64,000 nucleotides of DNA from Ctena decussata. Taxonomy: Eukaryota > Mollusca > Bivalvia > Lucinida > Lucinidae. This document shows, piece after piece, positions 21,661 to 33,171 of the stretch. The first letter of the stretch is position 1. Each line of letters opens with the position of its first letter. The DNA is taken from contig OZ022501.1 in assembly GCA_963989385.1 (NCBI GenBank), forward strand, positions 93,418,979 to 93,482,978, in the 5' to 3' direction. The translations under genes were made by a program, and so were the position numbers. Under the pieces are notes generated by a model. The model saw only the letters and a list, made by a program, of their open reading frames with translations, had not been told where the DNA came from and ran no database searches.

Positions 21661-21894
21661 TAAATAATTTCATTCAAAATTTGTCATTTAATATTTGCTG
21701 CATGTAATTGCTGGCAAGTAACTGACCCCTAGAAAGATCCAAACCAGCTTGCAATCTACACAGTGATACCTATCCAATACCAATACGTTGGTCCGTTTAT
21801 TCGCACTACCAATAAAAAAAGCTAATACTTATATTGAAATGGTACTTATATCATTCATTTTAGCAATATTTAAGTTTATTTTGATAATATAAAT

Positions 21895-22065
21895 GTATAT
21901 TTGGGTGTATTCCGGTAATAAGGTAGATTTCGGTAATTCTAGTAACCGTCCGTCCGTCCGTCTGTCCGTCTGTCTGTCTGTCCTTCCATCCGTCCGTCCT
22001 TCCGTTCGTCCATCCGGAGCCATAACTATGTAAGTAACCACTGGACGGAATTTCATGAAACATTT
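21895..22065. mobile_element. Fragments of the foldback arm and of the CCGTCC element
   Basis: TATTCCGGTAATAAGG..GGTAATTCTAGTAACCG is followed by a CCGTCCGTCCGTCTGTCC run and GGAGCCATAACTATG..AACCACTGGACGGAATTTCATGAAAC, matching the start of the element at 22927. Confidence 0.7.
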
Positions 22066-22258
22066 GCTACTTGACCGCAGTCGAAAATACTTAATACTGT
22101 TGAAGTGCTGTATGACCAAAACAGTACCTGTCTTATTCTACTCCACTCTGCGTGATGATTCCGCCAATGTTTACGGGCCCCAAAAAATAACGTGAAATGG
22201 ACTGGCAGCTGGTTGCAAAGTATTCTACCGTAAAATCTACGGCAATTTTGTACCGTGC
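22066..22258. mobile_element. CCGTAGATTTTACGG MITE, copy 2 (left half missing)
   Basis: Keeps ACCAAAACAGTACCTG..TCTACTCCACTCTGCGTGATG and the right end GGACTGGCAGCTGGTTGC..TACCGTAAAATCTACGGC. It abuts a fragment of another element directly. Confidence 0.75.
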
Positions 22259-22527
22259 AACTACATGTATCCATTCATCAATGCAGTCCGGCCTCAGAAT
22301 AATTATAATAATTAGAAAACTTTGAAATGAAGAACTTTATTTCATACTATTTCAGTGAATACAAAGACTGCAAGCATTTCCATATACGTAAACAAACAAA
22401 TCTCAGTTGCCAATACATATCATGACTGTTTGAGGATAATTTTAAGATTGAAATCTTCGTTGAAAGCTTCATTAAAACCACCTACGCTAGAAGCGGGAAT
22501 TACCTTTCTAGGATGGTTCTGATATTT

Positions 22528-22763
22528 GAGCCGCGACGCGAGAAAACCAACAATGTGGTTGTGCGCCCAGCGCAGACTCAGATCAGCCTCGGCATCCGCC
22601 CAGTCTGATCAGACTCTTCGCTTTGCGCTTATGGGAAGGCTAAGGGTCTAAGCTACCTCCATGCGGACAGCGAAGACTCTGATCAGACTGGGCGGGTGCC
22701 CAGGCTGATCTGAGTCTGCGCTGGGCGCACAACCACATTGTTGGTTTTCTCGTGTCGCGGCTC
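22528..22763. mobile_element. GAGCCGCGAC hairpin MITE, copy 6 (opposite orientation)
   Basis: The central segment reads AAGGCTAAGGGTCTAAGCTACC, the reverse of most other copies. ATTT flanks both sides, a likely 4-bp target duplication. Confidence 0.9.
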
Positions 22764-22926
22764 ATTTATCTTCTGTCAAATCAGCTCTTTCATGTGGAAA
22801 CTTAAGACATGATAAGAAAACGATAACCTTAACAAAAATTATTGACTGACATTTCTAGATTTGTCTCCCTTATCCCAGCGCCTTGGTTTTGAAAGAGGCT
22901 AAACCGAAAACTCCGTTTGCCCTTTT

Positions 22927-24282
22927 TATCCCCGGCCGAAGGCGGAGGGATATGGTTTTCTCCATGTCCGTCCGTCCGCCTGACTGTCCGTTCTTCCATC
23001 CGTCCGTCCTTCCGTCCGTCCATCCGGAGCCATAACTGAGTAACCACTGGACGGAATTTCATGAAACTTAAATACATATCACTATAACGCGCTGAGGCAC
23101 GTGAAGTTTTGTCGGAAATTTTGTCAGACTGGCTTCAGTAGTGCATGAGTTATTGCCCTTTAATTGACTTAAAATTGATAAAGTCCGTCCGCCCGGAGCC
23201 ATAACTAAGTAACCACTGGACGGAATTTCATGAAACTTAAATACATATTACTATAACGCGCTGAGAAACGTGAAACTTTGTCAGAAGTTTTGTCAGACTG
23301 GTTTCAGTAGTGCATGAGTTATTGCCCTTTAATGGACTTAAAATTGATAAAATCCGTCTTACGGAGCCATAACTAAGTAACCACTGGACGGAATTTCATG
23401 AAACTTAAAATAAATATATATCACTATAACGCGCTGACGCATGTGAAGTTCCGTCAGACTGGTTTCAGTAGTGCATGAGTTATTGCCCTTAATTGACTTA
23501 AAATTAATAAAATAAACCATAACTAAGTAACCAAATTACCAAAACTTCATGAAAGTAAATCTGAATTTGTATCAGCATAACAAGGTCATGCATAGAAAGT
23601 TTCGTCAGAATGGCATAATTATTGCCCTTAAATGAATTTTAGATCGACAAATTCAGCCATAACTAAGTAATCAATCAAATGAATTCTATAAAACTACATA
23701 TGTATCACCGTAACACATTGGTGCATTTTCCGTTTTGTCAGAATTGCTTCAGTAAGCAATGAGTTATTGCTCTTGAATTGGTTTAAAATCAACAAATTGA
23801 GTCATAATTAAGTAATTGATTGATTGATTGATTGTTTTGGGTTTAACGACCCTTTGAGACAGTATTTCAGTCTATATCGGGCCGTCATAATTAAGTAACC
23901 AATGAATGGAATTTCATTAAACTTAGAATAATTATGTATTGTCATGACACAGCAGTGCACATTAAGTTTTGTCCAAATCGCTTCAGTAGTGCATGATGTA
24001 ATGCCCTTGAATTGACTTAAAATCACTAAATTAGCCATAACTAAGGTACCGGTGAACAAAATGTCTCGAAACTGAATTAAAAATGTATCATCATAGTGCA
24101 GTGAAGCTGAGGCAAGTGTTTAAGAAGAACAGCTTCAGTTTATACCTCTTTTATTCCAGAGTTATTGCCCTTGATTATATTTACAATACACAAGCTCGGC
24201 TGTAACTAAGTAACCTGTGAACAATATTTTATATTGAAGCTTAAACCATAAACAAATCAGGGCCACTTCGGCGGGGGATATC
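22927..24282 (+). mobile_element. CCGTCC-type tandem-unit element
   Basis: Starts ATCCCCGGCCGAAGGCGGAG, then a GTCCGTCCGTCC run, then about seven diverging units of roughly 150-180 bp. Each unit has AGCCATAACTAAGTAACCA, GGACGGAATTTCATGAAACT and GTTTCAGTAGTGCATGAGTT. Ends GGCCACTTCGGCGGGGGATA, an imperfect inverse of the start. No protein. A SINE tail (TTGATTGATTGATTG..TTTAACGACC) interrupts it at about 23814-23886. Confidence 0.75.
23814..23886. mobile_element. SINE 3'-end fragment inside the CCGTCC element
   Basis: (TTGA)n followed by GTTTAACGACCCTTTGAGAC and ATATCGGGCCGTC. AATTAAGTAA sits on both sides (23806-23815 and 23889-23898), a possible target duplication. Confidence 0.6.
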
Positions 24283-24309
24283 AATTCACCGAATTCGCTT
24301 GTCCAGTTT

Positions 24310-24396
24310 ATATCTACCACTAAGAAACAACGTCTTAACAACGTTGTATCAACATAGAATCAGCATTGACTTAACGTCATGGCGTTGAATCAACGT
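24310..24396. repeat. CAACGTTGAATCAA-family repeat, left part
   Basis: Repeated ACAACGTTGTATCAACAT and CGTTGAATCAACGT blocks, continued at 24671-24715 after the SINE insertion. Confidence 0.75.
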
Positions 24397-24670
24397 GCAG
24401 GGCCGCGTAGCGCAGTCGGTAGGGCACCTGACTCATAAGTCAGAGGTCCTGGGTTCGATATCCGGTCTGGCCACATAATTTCGTTTCTCCTTCCGTTGAT
24501 TCAAGAAGGGCAGTTGTCAGTTACTGGCGAAAGTATGTTCACTTAGTACTGGTTAACCGCTTAGGAGGTCTAAGCCTGCCCAGGAACAGTGTGGTTAGGT
24601 TAACTGACCGTCCCGACATGACCATAGCTGTTTACAGTCGACGTAAAGCAACAAATCAATCAATCACTCA
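24397..24670 (+). mobile_element. tRNA-derived SINE with 13-bp target duplication
   Basis: The head is tRNA-like: GGGCCGCGTAGCGCAGTCGG (box A), ACTCATAAGT (anticodon arm, CAT), GGTCCTGGGTTCGATATCC (box B). A unique ~170-bp body follows, with a tail GCAACAAATCAATCAATCAC. Flanks GTTGAATCAACGT at 24384-24396 and 24671-24683 are identical. The anticodon arm has a 6-nt loop and the acceptor stem is mismatched, so this is not a working tRNA gene. Confidence 0.92.
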
Positions 24671-26960
24671 GTTGAATCAACGTTGATCCTATGTTGATTC
24701 AATGTTGTATGTCTGTTAGGCTTTTACCTCAAAGCAAGATTTGTGCTAAAAAATGTTACCGAATGGCACAGCTGTGTGTTTAGTTATCCGTTAAGTGGGA
24801 ATGGAATTGCAGGTTTGCCAGGCGTGCTAAACCAAAAACTTGATGGTAGCACATACTTGAATCTTGACCCTATTGCACCTACTTACCTTGTATCGTATGA
24901 GAACAGTGAAAAATCGTATAAAATCGCACAAAATCCATCTTTTAGTAATTCAGAAGACACTAATATGAGGTCGCAGATGCGCAGACTGATCTGAGTGTTC
25001 ACTGTCTTCACAAAATGTTAGATTCCAGATGGTTTAAGGCCTGTATCATGATACCCCATGCCACACTGTCAGTTTTTGGCTGCACCCTTTGCAGTCTATC
25101 GTGATTCCTATTTTACCAGGCAGATAGCATTAGTACAAGTTCATAACCTATACAGTTTGAATTACATGAAAGCCAGACTGAACAACCGACTGGTATTGAT
25201 CGTAAAGACGCGTTTTCTGAAATGACCTGCATAACACGTATCGAGACTGGTATTGACTGAACTTGTCAGCTGGCATTCAATGTTCAGCCTCAAGTCATAC
25301 CAGTCATGATACGAACAATGACAGTCCGTTTCACATTTCTTAATATTATACGATACATGCCATTCCGAATATCGGACTGGGTTTCTAAAGATAATCGTTG
25401 TTTAAACGAACGTTGGCGTTCCATTGGTAATGCGAGTGGCATGCCCAAAAATATTGCCATTGTAGGTACTCTAGTTTGATTCGAAGTGGACCTTTCCCCT
25501 ATATTAGGGATTGTCTAAGGGCGACAAAATGAAGGATGTGTAAAAAAGATGATTTACTAAGTTGCTTCGCTTACTTCAAAGTGAAATATTCCGTGTGTAT
25601 ATGTGGTGGTGGTGGTGTGAGAGGTGTATGATATCTATTCTATTCTATTCCATTCCATCCCATAACCGTTACATGGTCGTTATGGCACCACAGATGACTT
25701 CCAGATGTATCCCTTTCCACCTTGTCATGTTTTCAGCTGCCCTAGTTGAACTGGCAAAGTCCAGCTCTGTCCGGTCTTAAATATTATCTTCTGCGGCCTC
25801 TTCTTCTGTCTACCTCTTCTTCTTTTTCTTTCACTGTGCCCTGTATGATTGTCTTTGCTAAACTTGAAGACCTTGAGACGTGGGAACAAACTTCTTTAAT
25901 TTCCGTTTCTTGACCAGGACGCTGAAAATGTTGTGTTAGGTTTTGATAGTTAGTACACTTCTGTTGTTGCACTAAGATCTATATATTTGAGGCGCAGCCT
26001 CGTATAAATTCGATATTGTTCCACATTTCCCAAGATTCCATTGGTCAAATAACGCGTATGTCAAAATTTAGCCAATAATATCACAGGTCAATGGATATTT
26101 AATCTTCGTTTTTTTCTCGTTGTACTTCACTGTGAATACTAGCACTCTGTCTTATATTAATTCAAAATGTTTCTCTTGTTTGTACTTTTATAATAGAAAT
26201 GTTATCTAAAACAGACGCAGATAGTCAAAACTTTCTTCTTTTTTTTTTTCGTTGTAGATCTACTTTCGATTTCTACTTTCGGTTTAATACACACAAACAA
26301 ACAAACAGTGCAACATGTTGATAACTATTTTGAAATCAGGTCAATTTCAAGATTGACCGCGGTCCATTTTGGAATTCTAGATTGAACAGCTCAGTTTTGA
26401 GATAGGTCGTTGTCGCTACCCAGTGTCAAAATTACGGTTGTGGGTGCCTACCGACATAGCTTACTTATTCATGAAAGTTATTGTCAAATCTTCAACTAGA
26501 GACATACTTCCATTTCATCTGTGCTTTTTTAAAGATTATTCTTGTTTAATGTATATTTAATGTGGTTTAATTTTGTCCTGATTTGCATGACCGTCATGCA
26601 ACATTTTCTAAAAGTATACGAGACAAACAGAGACAATGAGCACCAAGTAATTTGTTCAGTTTTTTATGTTTCCTTAAAACGCAAGTCTTAAGTCAACCTT
26701 TGCGCCAGCCTACAAATTTTCACTAGCATATAAATGTGTCGACATAAGTTTTCATAAACTCAGATGAATGTTAGTTCGGTCATTTTTAACAAACATGTAC
26801 TAATGCGGGTCGTTTCGGCCATCTTCTGTTCGAACCCCGGGTCGTTTCGGACCGTTTCCATTTCGGCTACGTGGTTTCGCCTTTGATTGTTTAGGGCCGA
26901 TTTCAGAGAAAGATTGTTTCGGCCTGATTTTAGTCGGCTGTTTGGGCTCATATTTTATCA
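24671..26960. other. No gene recognised
   Basis: Contains the right part of the CAACGTTGAATCAA repeat (24671-24715), a CTATTCTATTCTATTCCATTCC microsatellite near 25638, and irregular CGTTTCGG motifs at 26805-26945 that recur inverted at 27905-28015. The frames seen here lack splice or homology support. Confidence 0.45.
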
Positions 26961-26965
26961 CTTAA

Positions 26966-27164
26966 ACCGCCAGCGATGAAAATGACAGAATTTGCAAACA
27001 TTGCAGATCCTGATGAGATGGCTCATGATAAGCCACCTCATTTAGATCTACACTGTTTGCCCTCTAGTTTTTGAGTTTTCAATATGATATAGCTTGGGTG
27101 AAACATATTTTGAAATTTTTGCAGACGTCAATTTTGTCATCTGCATTTTGGCGCTTGAAGGCGG
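26966..27164. mobile_element. TTAA-flanked MITE (piggyBac-like), copy 1
   Basis: TTAA occurs at 26962-26965 and 27165-27168. Ends ACCGCCAGCG and TGGCGCTTGAAGGCGG are imperfectly inverted. The centre carries the hairpin GAGATGGCTCATGATAAGCCACCTC. TTAA duplications are characteristic of piggyBac elements; assignment is by inference. Confidence 0.7.
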
Positions 27165-27276
27165 TTAATACTTTAATTAGATAAAATGTTTTTCCTGATT
27201 ACTTTATATCGTCTGACACATAGGCTATATTCATTGAAATCATGAATCTGTTAGCCTCTATTTTCGATTGGAAAAT

Positions 27277-27278
<2 letters not shown>

Positions 27279-27354
<76 letters not shown>

Positions 27355-27445
27355 GTCTGTCTGTCTGTCTGTCTGTCTGCCTCTACCTACCTTACCTACC
27401 TACCCTAATTTAATCTAATCTAATCTTACCTCACCTCGCCTCAGT
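27279..27445. repeat. Composite microsatellite (ATCT)n-(GTCT)n-(TACC)n
   Basis: About 18 ATCT units (27279-27352), six GTCT, then decaying TACCTACC, TAATCTAATC and CTCACCTCGCCTC motifs. Confidence 0.95.
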
Positions 27446-29090
27446 TCTTTTTTCCTGCGTAGCTCTGCAATTTGTTTGGGTGAATGTGTACACTTATAGG
27501 GACAGCAACTCTGCTATTAGTTGATGCGTGCCTTCATTTAAGATTTGTGTCTTTCTGAAAGTACTTCGTCGTCGTCCCGGGAATCAAACAGGAAGTCACA
27601 CAAGTTGTAACCCGCCGGAATCGGCTGGAAAATTTTGAAGTTTACCCATATACTGCAAGTTATTTATTAACCTTTACATGAAAACTGTACTCTCTCTCTT
27701 TTATCAAAGCAAAACGAATACGAGGTATTAAATAATCATATTTATCATGCGTCTGCTGCATAATTCAGCAAGCCTCGCCATTCCTACGCTGTTTCTGGTC
27801 TCGCCTGATAAACTTGATATCAAAAGACACTAACATGGTATTCTCTATATCCCGGATAAAAACTGCCGAAGTGAACCACCAGAACAATTGGGACAAAACA
27901 ACCCACCTTTAAAATCGGGCCGAAACGACTCGCCCAAATCAGACTGGCAGATCCGCCCTTGAACACGGACCGTGACGACCAAGACCGATACGACCCGACC
28001 GAAAAGGAAAAGAACCGAATCGACCGCGTCCGTAAAACAAATCTTTGGGACGAATCATGTATATCCTTACGTTTTTGTTTTTATTTTCGATTGTTGCACC
28101 ATATATTAAAGGTTGAGAAATGAATATTACAGATTTTAGCTCGCCTGAATGAAAGTTCAGCAAGAGATAATAGTTGTCATCCTGGCTCGGCTACGGCGTC
28201 CGGATTGGACGTTTCGGTTAAAGACACATCTCCCTAGTTCATAGATGGATTTTACTGCTTGCACCGTAGTTACATATTCAGCCAAAAATTTTACAAAATA
28301 CCACCCCCGTCCTGCTCAGTGACCGTGAGGTTAAGGTCATGGGCTAAGAAATTTTGCGTTTTTGGATGTTTTGGTTAAAGTGTTTTAAAGACGGATATCT
28401 CCTTATCCCATGGATGGATTCTTTTGACACTTGCAGAGTACTTAGATATTGGTCCAAGGTTTAAAAAGTATCACCTCCTTACTCTGCTCAATTTCACATC
28501 AGAGTTACCCGGACAAATAAACTTTATCCTTGTGACTGGCTAACAATGCCATATTTTCTTTTATTTATAAGTTTTGTTCACACGAGCAAAGTTTCTTTGT
28601 CACAGAAACTGTAACAAAGAAAAGTTTCCTAACATATTGCGTTCACAAATTCGCAAATTATTTGTTAAAGAAAAATGTGGCATAGAATCTTTGTCAAATA
28701 AGCTTTAGCAAGGAAATATTTGTTGCTGTTTCACACGATCAAACATTATTCGTCGAAGTTACATAGACAAAAATACTTTGCCCGTGTGAACGGCCAGCCA
28801 TGCCATATTTTCTTTGTTAAATATACTTTGTTCAAAATTGAACTGATTTGATTGTGAGCAATTTTTTCTGTGTTCATCTCCTCAGCTAGTTCTGTATTAC
28901 ATATTCTATCGAAAATTTTCTGTTCATACGGACAAATATTGTTTGTCAAATAAACTTCCCCATCATTTGGCAATGAAAATACGACATATATTTTCATTAG
29001 CAAGAGCATATTTTTCAATACAAAACCCACTTTGTCACAGAAACTTTGCTTGAGTGAAAGAAGCTATATATCAAGGACTCCTAAAAGACA
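27446..29090. other. No gene recognised; diverged repeats
   Basis: At 28195-28510 there are two diverged units (GTTTCGGTTAAAGACACATC / TTTTGGTTAAAGTGTTTTAAAGAC with ATGGATGGATTC). At 28560-29060 repeated CACAGAAACTTTG, TTCACACGA and ATGCCATATTTTCTTTGTT blocks occur in both orientations. No exon supported. Confidence 0.5.
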
Positions 29091-29095
29091 TGAAA

Positions 29096-29170
29096 CGCCC
29101 CGACCCGTGTTCGAACCGGGGTCTTTGCGTGAAAGGCAAACCTTCTACCAAATCGTTTAAAGGACGCCTT
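29096..29170 (-). pseudogene. tRNA-Glu(TTC)-like pseudogene
   Basis: On the minus strand TTTGCCTTTCACGCAAA gives a clean 5-bp anticodon stem with a 7-nt loop centred on TTC, followed by CCCCGGTTCGAACACGGG (T arm). The acceptor stem ends do not pair and the D arm is poor, so it is probably a decayed tRNA or SINE head. Confidence 0.55.
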
Positions 29171-29469
29171 GTATCGCAAGGCAGTGCAAGTGTAGGAAAC
29201 ACCTAATTACCAACACCCTATAATTTGATTCTGAGCAAAATTTTCTGTCTTCACCTCCATAGCCATTTCTTCGTTACATATCTATTTAAAACTTCCTGTC
29301 ACGCGGACTTCTTTGTTTGTCAGTTAACGTTTATCGAGTAAACTGGGCAAAGAACATAATTGTGGTCCTATATTTTCATTTACACGAGCTAATTTTTCTT
29401 TACCAAATTCACTTTGTCGAACTTTTTGTCCGATTTTATACAAAGCTGACTGAAGTATGCTTCTATGAT

Positions 29470-31458
29470 TTCTAGTTTTCGTCGCACCTGCGATATGGGT
29501 GTTCCGTCAGTCCGTCTGTCCACAGTTACGTCGACCCTAACGTTTGTGTCCATTTTTCTCAATCTTTGATACCTACACTCATCAAACCTGGTATAAAGTT
29601 TCTTCTTAGAATAGTCTCGAGGAACCTTGCAGTTATTTTGACCTTTGACCTATTTTTCATGCTCTAATGACTTCGTAAAATTTTATGGCAATCCTAGTGT
29701 TTAAGTTCATTTCTCTCCATCTATGATACCTGCAATCTTCAAACCTTCAAAATTGGTAATTACAGTTATCCTATTAAATACATGAAGATTTGTGAGTACA
29801 CGAGGTCAAGGTCATTCTTTGACCTTAGGCCTGGGTCTGTCATATTTCGACAATTTCAAAGAATCTTCTCAAAAGCCACTTAGTCAGTGGTAACCAAATT
29901 TTATATAGAACTTACAGGGGTTGAGTGAATGAAAATTTGTTGAAACGGTCTAGGCCACATTACCAATAAGGCCGCCACGCCCATATATAGTAAAAACCTT
30001 TAAAAAATCTTCTACTCCAGAACCAATCGACCGATGGCCTTGAAACTGGGTTTGTAGCACCGGGTACTCAAGTACTATCAAGATTGTTCAAATGATGACC
30101 TTGGGTTGAACTTGACCTTCTTTAGGACAATGTCAAATATGGGAAAATGCTAGAACATAAGATTCCTTGGAAACTGAGAAGAATTTGGCCTAAAAATTGG
30201 TCAATACAGTCATCTTAATATGTACACGAAGAATTAAGAGAACAAGAGGTCAAGCTCATTCTGTGACCCTTGACCCAGGTCTCTCATATTTCGACAATTT
30301 CAAACAATCTCCTCAAAAGCCACTGGGCCAATTGTAACCAAATTTCATATAGACCCTCCAAAGGTTGAGGGAATGAAAATATGTTAAAATTGTCTTGGTC
30401 ACATGATCAATATGGCTGTCATGCCCATATATGTTAAAACCTTTAAACTGTTCTTCTCCAGAACCAACTGATCGATGGCCTTGAAACTTGGTATGTAGTG
30501 TTCGGTTCTCAAGTACTATCAAGATTGTGCAAATGATGACCTTGGGTTACATGTAACATTGACCCTTTTTACGGTCAAATATGGAAAAATGCTTGAAAAT
30601 AAGATTTCATGGAAAGTTTTGAAGATTTTGGGCTAATCAAACTTGTCACCAAAAGCCATTGGGCCAATTATAACCAAATTTCCTATAAAGCTAGGTAGTG
30701 AGGGAACGAAAATTACTTCAAATAGTCTAGACCTGATGATCAACATGGCTGCCAGGCCCATACGTGGTAAAAACGTTTGAAAATCCTCTCAAGAACCAAG
30801 TGACCGATGGCCTTGAAACTTGGTATGTTGCATCGAATACTCAAGTACATGTACTATTAAGATTGTTCAAATGATGAACTTGGGTTGACCTTGACCTTTT
30901 CAACAGCATAGTCAAAAATGGGAAAATGCTAGAGCACAAGATTTCTTGGAAAACTTCAAAGATTAAGGCCTTAACTCTGGTATATACAGTCATATTAATC
31001 AGTACACGAGGATTAGTGAGTACAAGAGGTCAAGGTCATTCTTTGACCTTTGACCTAGGACTCTCATATCTTGACAATTTCAAACATCTCAAAAGCCACT
31101 AGGCAAATTGTAACCAAATTTCATGGAGAGCCTCCCGGCTCTTAGGGACTTTGATAATTTTCTGGCAAGGTCAAATTTTCTTTCTGGTGTTTTTATGTGG
31201 GAAAATGGTTAAATATAAGAGTTCATGGAGCTTGTAGAAAATTTTTGGTGCAGAAGCTAATAAATACAGTCAAATAAATGAGTACTTGAACAATGTTTTA
31301 GCAACAGAGGTCAAGGTCATTTTTTGAGCTTTAACCAATGTCTCTCATATTTTGACAATTTAAACTATCAGGTTTGTTCAAATGATGCTCTTATTTTCAC
31401 AAGTGATCTTTTTACTCAGGTGAGCGATTCAAGACCTCATGGCCCTCTTGTTTTACAG
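29470..31458 (+). mobile_element. GTCCGTCTGTCC / CTCAGGTGAGCG tandem-unit element
   Basis: Starts CTAGTTTTCGTCGCACCTGC..GTCAGTCCGTCTGTCC and ends ACTCAGGTGAGCGATTCAAG..ATGGCCCTCTTGTTTT. The interior is four diverged units of about 370-400 bp with GAGGTCAAGGTCATTCTTTG, CTCATATTTCGACAATTTC, AAAGCCACTGGGCCAATTG and TGGCCTTGAAACTTGGTATG. No protein. The same internal sequence appears at 40646-41079 and 42235-44800. Confidence 0.75.
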
Positions 31459-31506
31459 TGTATTAGTGAACAAACATGGGTCGCCAAAAATACGGCGACT
31501 GCTGCA

Positions 31507-31827
31507 CACTGTAAAAAAAATCCGTAGATTTTACGGTAAAATAACTGGCAACCAGCTGCCAGTCCTTTTAGCGTTATTTTTACGGGCGCCCGTAAAAATT
31601 GCAGGAATCATCAAGCAGAGTGGGACAGAATAGAGCAGGTGTCGTTTTGGTCAGATAGCCCTTCAACAATACAAAGTTATTTTCGAGTGCGCCAAGTCTA
31701 CATAAAACTTCCATTTCGTGATTTCTATCAATGTCTTACAGGCAAATGCCCGTAAAATAACGGGGAAAGGACTGGCAGCTGGTTTCCAGTTATTTTACCG
31801 TAAAATCTACAGAATTTTTTTACAGTG
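31507..31827. mobile_element. CCGTAGATTTTACGG MITE, copy 3 (complete)
   Basis: CACTGTAAAAAAAATCCGTA to the mirrored TTTTTTTACAGTG. Inside, GGCAACCAGCTGCCAGTCC and GACTGGCAGCTGGTTTCCAG are paired. This copy defines the family termini. Confidence 0.9.
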
Positions 31828-32480
31828 CACAAAGCAATACATTATGGGTTGAGGGACATTAGGTCAGCTGTCCGTCTATTCGGAACCATAAGATCCCGCG
31901 ATCTTGAAAAGTATCAAAGATAAACATGTATGTATCCCCCAAGCGTGGATGCTATCCACCGAGGGCAAGATTGCTGCAGTAATACAAAGCTTTGATTTTC
32001 CAATCAGTTTTGTGAAGTTTCATCATGATACTCCAAAATAATAAGGAAACTAGTAGCCAAGTACATTTTTTTCAAATCGACGAAACCCAAACGTCTGTCA
32101 GAAATTATCGAAATTTGCCCGTCAACACTTCCAAGCGCAAGGGAGACATTCTTAGTACAAAATCATACACAAAATTTCAATGAAATTCGTTGATAAATGC
32201 TAAGTTACTAAAGGGAAAACATAGCGCGGACAGACGAACAGGGGTCCGTACGATGAGCGGACAGACGGAACCTAAAAATAAATTATAGAGAAAAGTAGCA
32301 TCAACGTTTTATAACCACTTTGTAATTATAATCACATTTGTGTTGATTATTAACGTAAAGCAGATTAAAATACATAAAAGTAATAATACCATATTCGTAA
32401 AAAATTGCAACAACAAAACAAAACAAAACATAAAAACAAACAAAAAACATTAACATAAAACAGTTATTTTACTGCGAGTG
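31828..32480. other. No gene recognised
   Basis: Moderately AT-rich sequence, with CGGACAGACG motifs at about 32225-32270. Intronic. Confidence 0.4.
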
Positions 32481-32504
32481 GGCGAAACGGAAATAAAGTC
32501 ATGT

Positions 32505-32600
32505 TTGACAGTAGGCGAAATGGGAGTAGGCGAAAGGGAATAGGTGAAATGGGAGTAGGTGCAATGGGAGTAGGCGAAATGGGAGTTGGCGAAATGGAAA
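32505..32600. repeat. 15-bp tandem repeat AGTAGGCGAAATGGG
   Basis: About six imperfect 15-bp units. The open frame across them (GVGEMGVGEM) is a product of the repeat. Confidence 0.85.
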
Positions 32601-32944
32601 CATCCCGAGCTGTCAACGATGAAAGTAACATCTCAAACACCAATTGTATACCAAAAACTGGCTTTCTAATTAAAAGGATTCAAAATCTGATAAAAATGAA
32701 GCCTAGTTATGCATTTTATTTTCGCAAAATGATCCTGAAAATTAATGAGACGCTGCCCACTTTAGCCCCTAACAGTATTCCCACCTAGAAAGTAATAGTC
32801 AAGTTTCTGCAAACAGTTAGCCAAACAAAGCAATGCTATTCAATTCGTCGCCCAGGGAAGCAGTTAGGAAGTCAAAAAAATTGTCTCCATTTGAACAAAT
32901 GACAAAATAACATGTGGTGTATCCGTATACCTTACGTTAAGTAC

Positions 32945-33096
32945 GGTAGTGGATAACACACCAGACTACCAATCCAGGGATCGCAAGTTCGATCCCCCGC
33001 TTCTCCGGTCTTTCACATGAGACTTTAAACCGAGGTCCCGTCTCCATATGACCTCGTTGTTGGTGGGACGTTAAACCCGAGTTCACTCACTCACAC
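32945..33096 (+). mobile_element. Short tRNA-derived SINE next to forkhead exon 2
   Basis: TAGTGGATAACACACCAGAC (box-A side) and GCAAGTTCGATCCCCCG (box B), body TGACCTCGTTGTTGGTGGG, and tail ACGTTAAACCCGAGTTCACTCACTCAC. Target duplication ACGTTAAGTAC at 32934-32944 and 33097-33107. It ends 75 bp before exon 2. Confidence 0.88.
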
Positions 33097-33171
33097 ACGT
33101 TAAGTACAGTAAGTGGTTTAGCTGATAGTTTTCCATCAGTCACTAAATAAGGTTTCTCCTTTTTCTTTCAG

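Larger units (their letters stand above)
16330..33171 (+). other. 16.8-kb intron of the forkhead gene
   Basis: Begins GTATGT and ends TTTTTCTTTCAG, both strong splice signals. It holds most of the mobile elements in this half of the window: hairpin MITEs, a 625-bp TIR element, a tandem-unit element carrying a hAT insertion, 'CCGTCC' elements and SINEs. No additional exon is evident: exon 1 and exon 2 join in phase without one. Confidence 0.8.

Noticed and set aside
24400..24475. Functional tRNA-Met gene
   Set aside because: Anticodon loop has 6 nt, the acceptor stem is mismatched, and it continues into a SINE body with a target duplication. The copy at 58515 behaves the same way.
29096..29170. 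Functional tRNA-Glu gene
   Set aside because: Good anticodon arm but no matching acceptor stem and a poor D arm.
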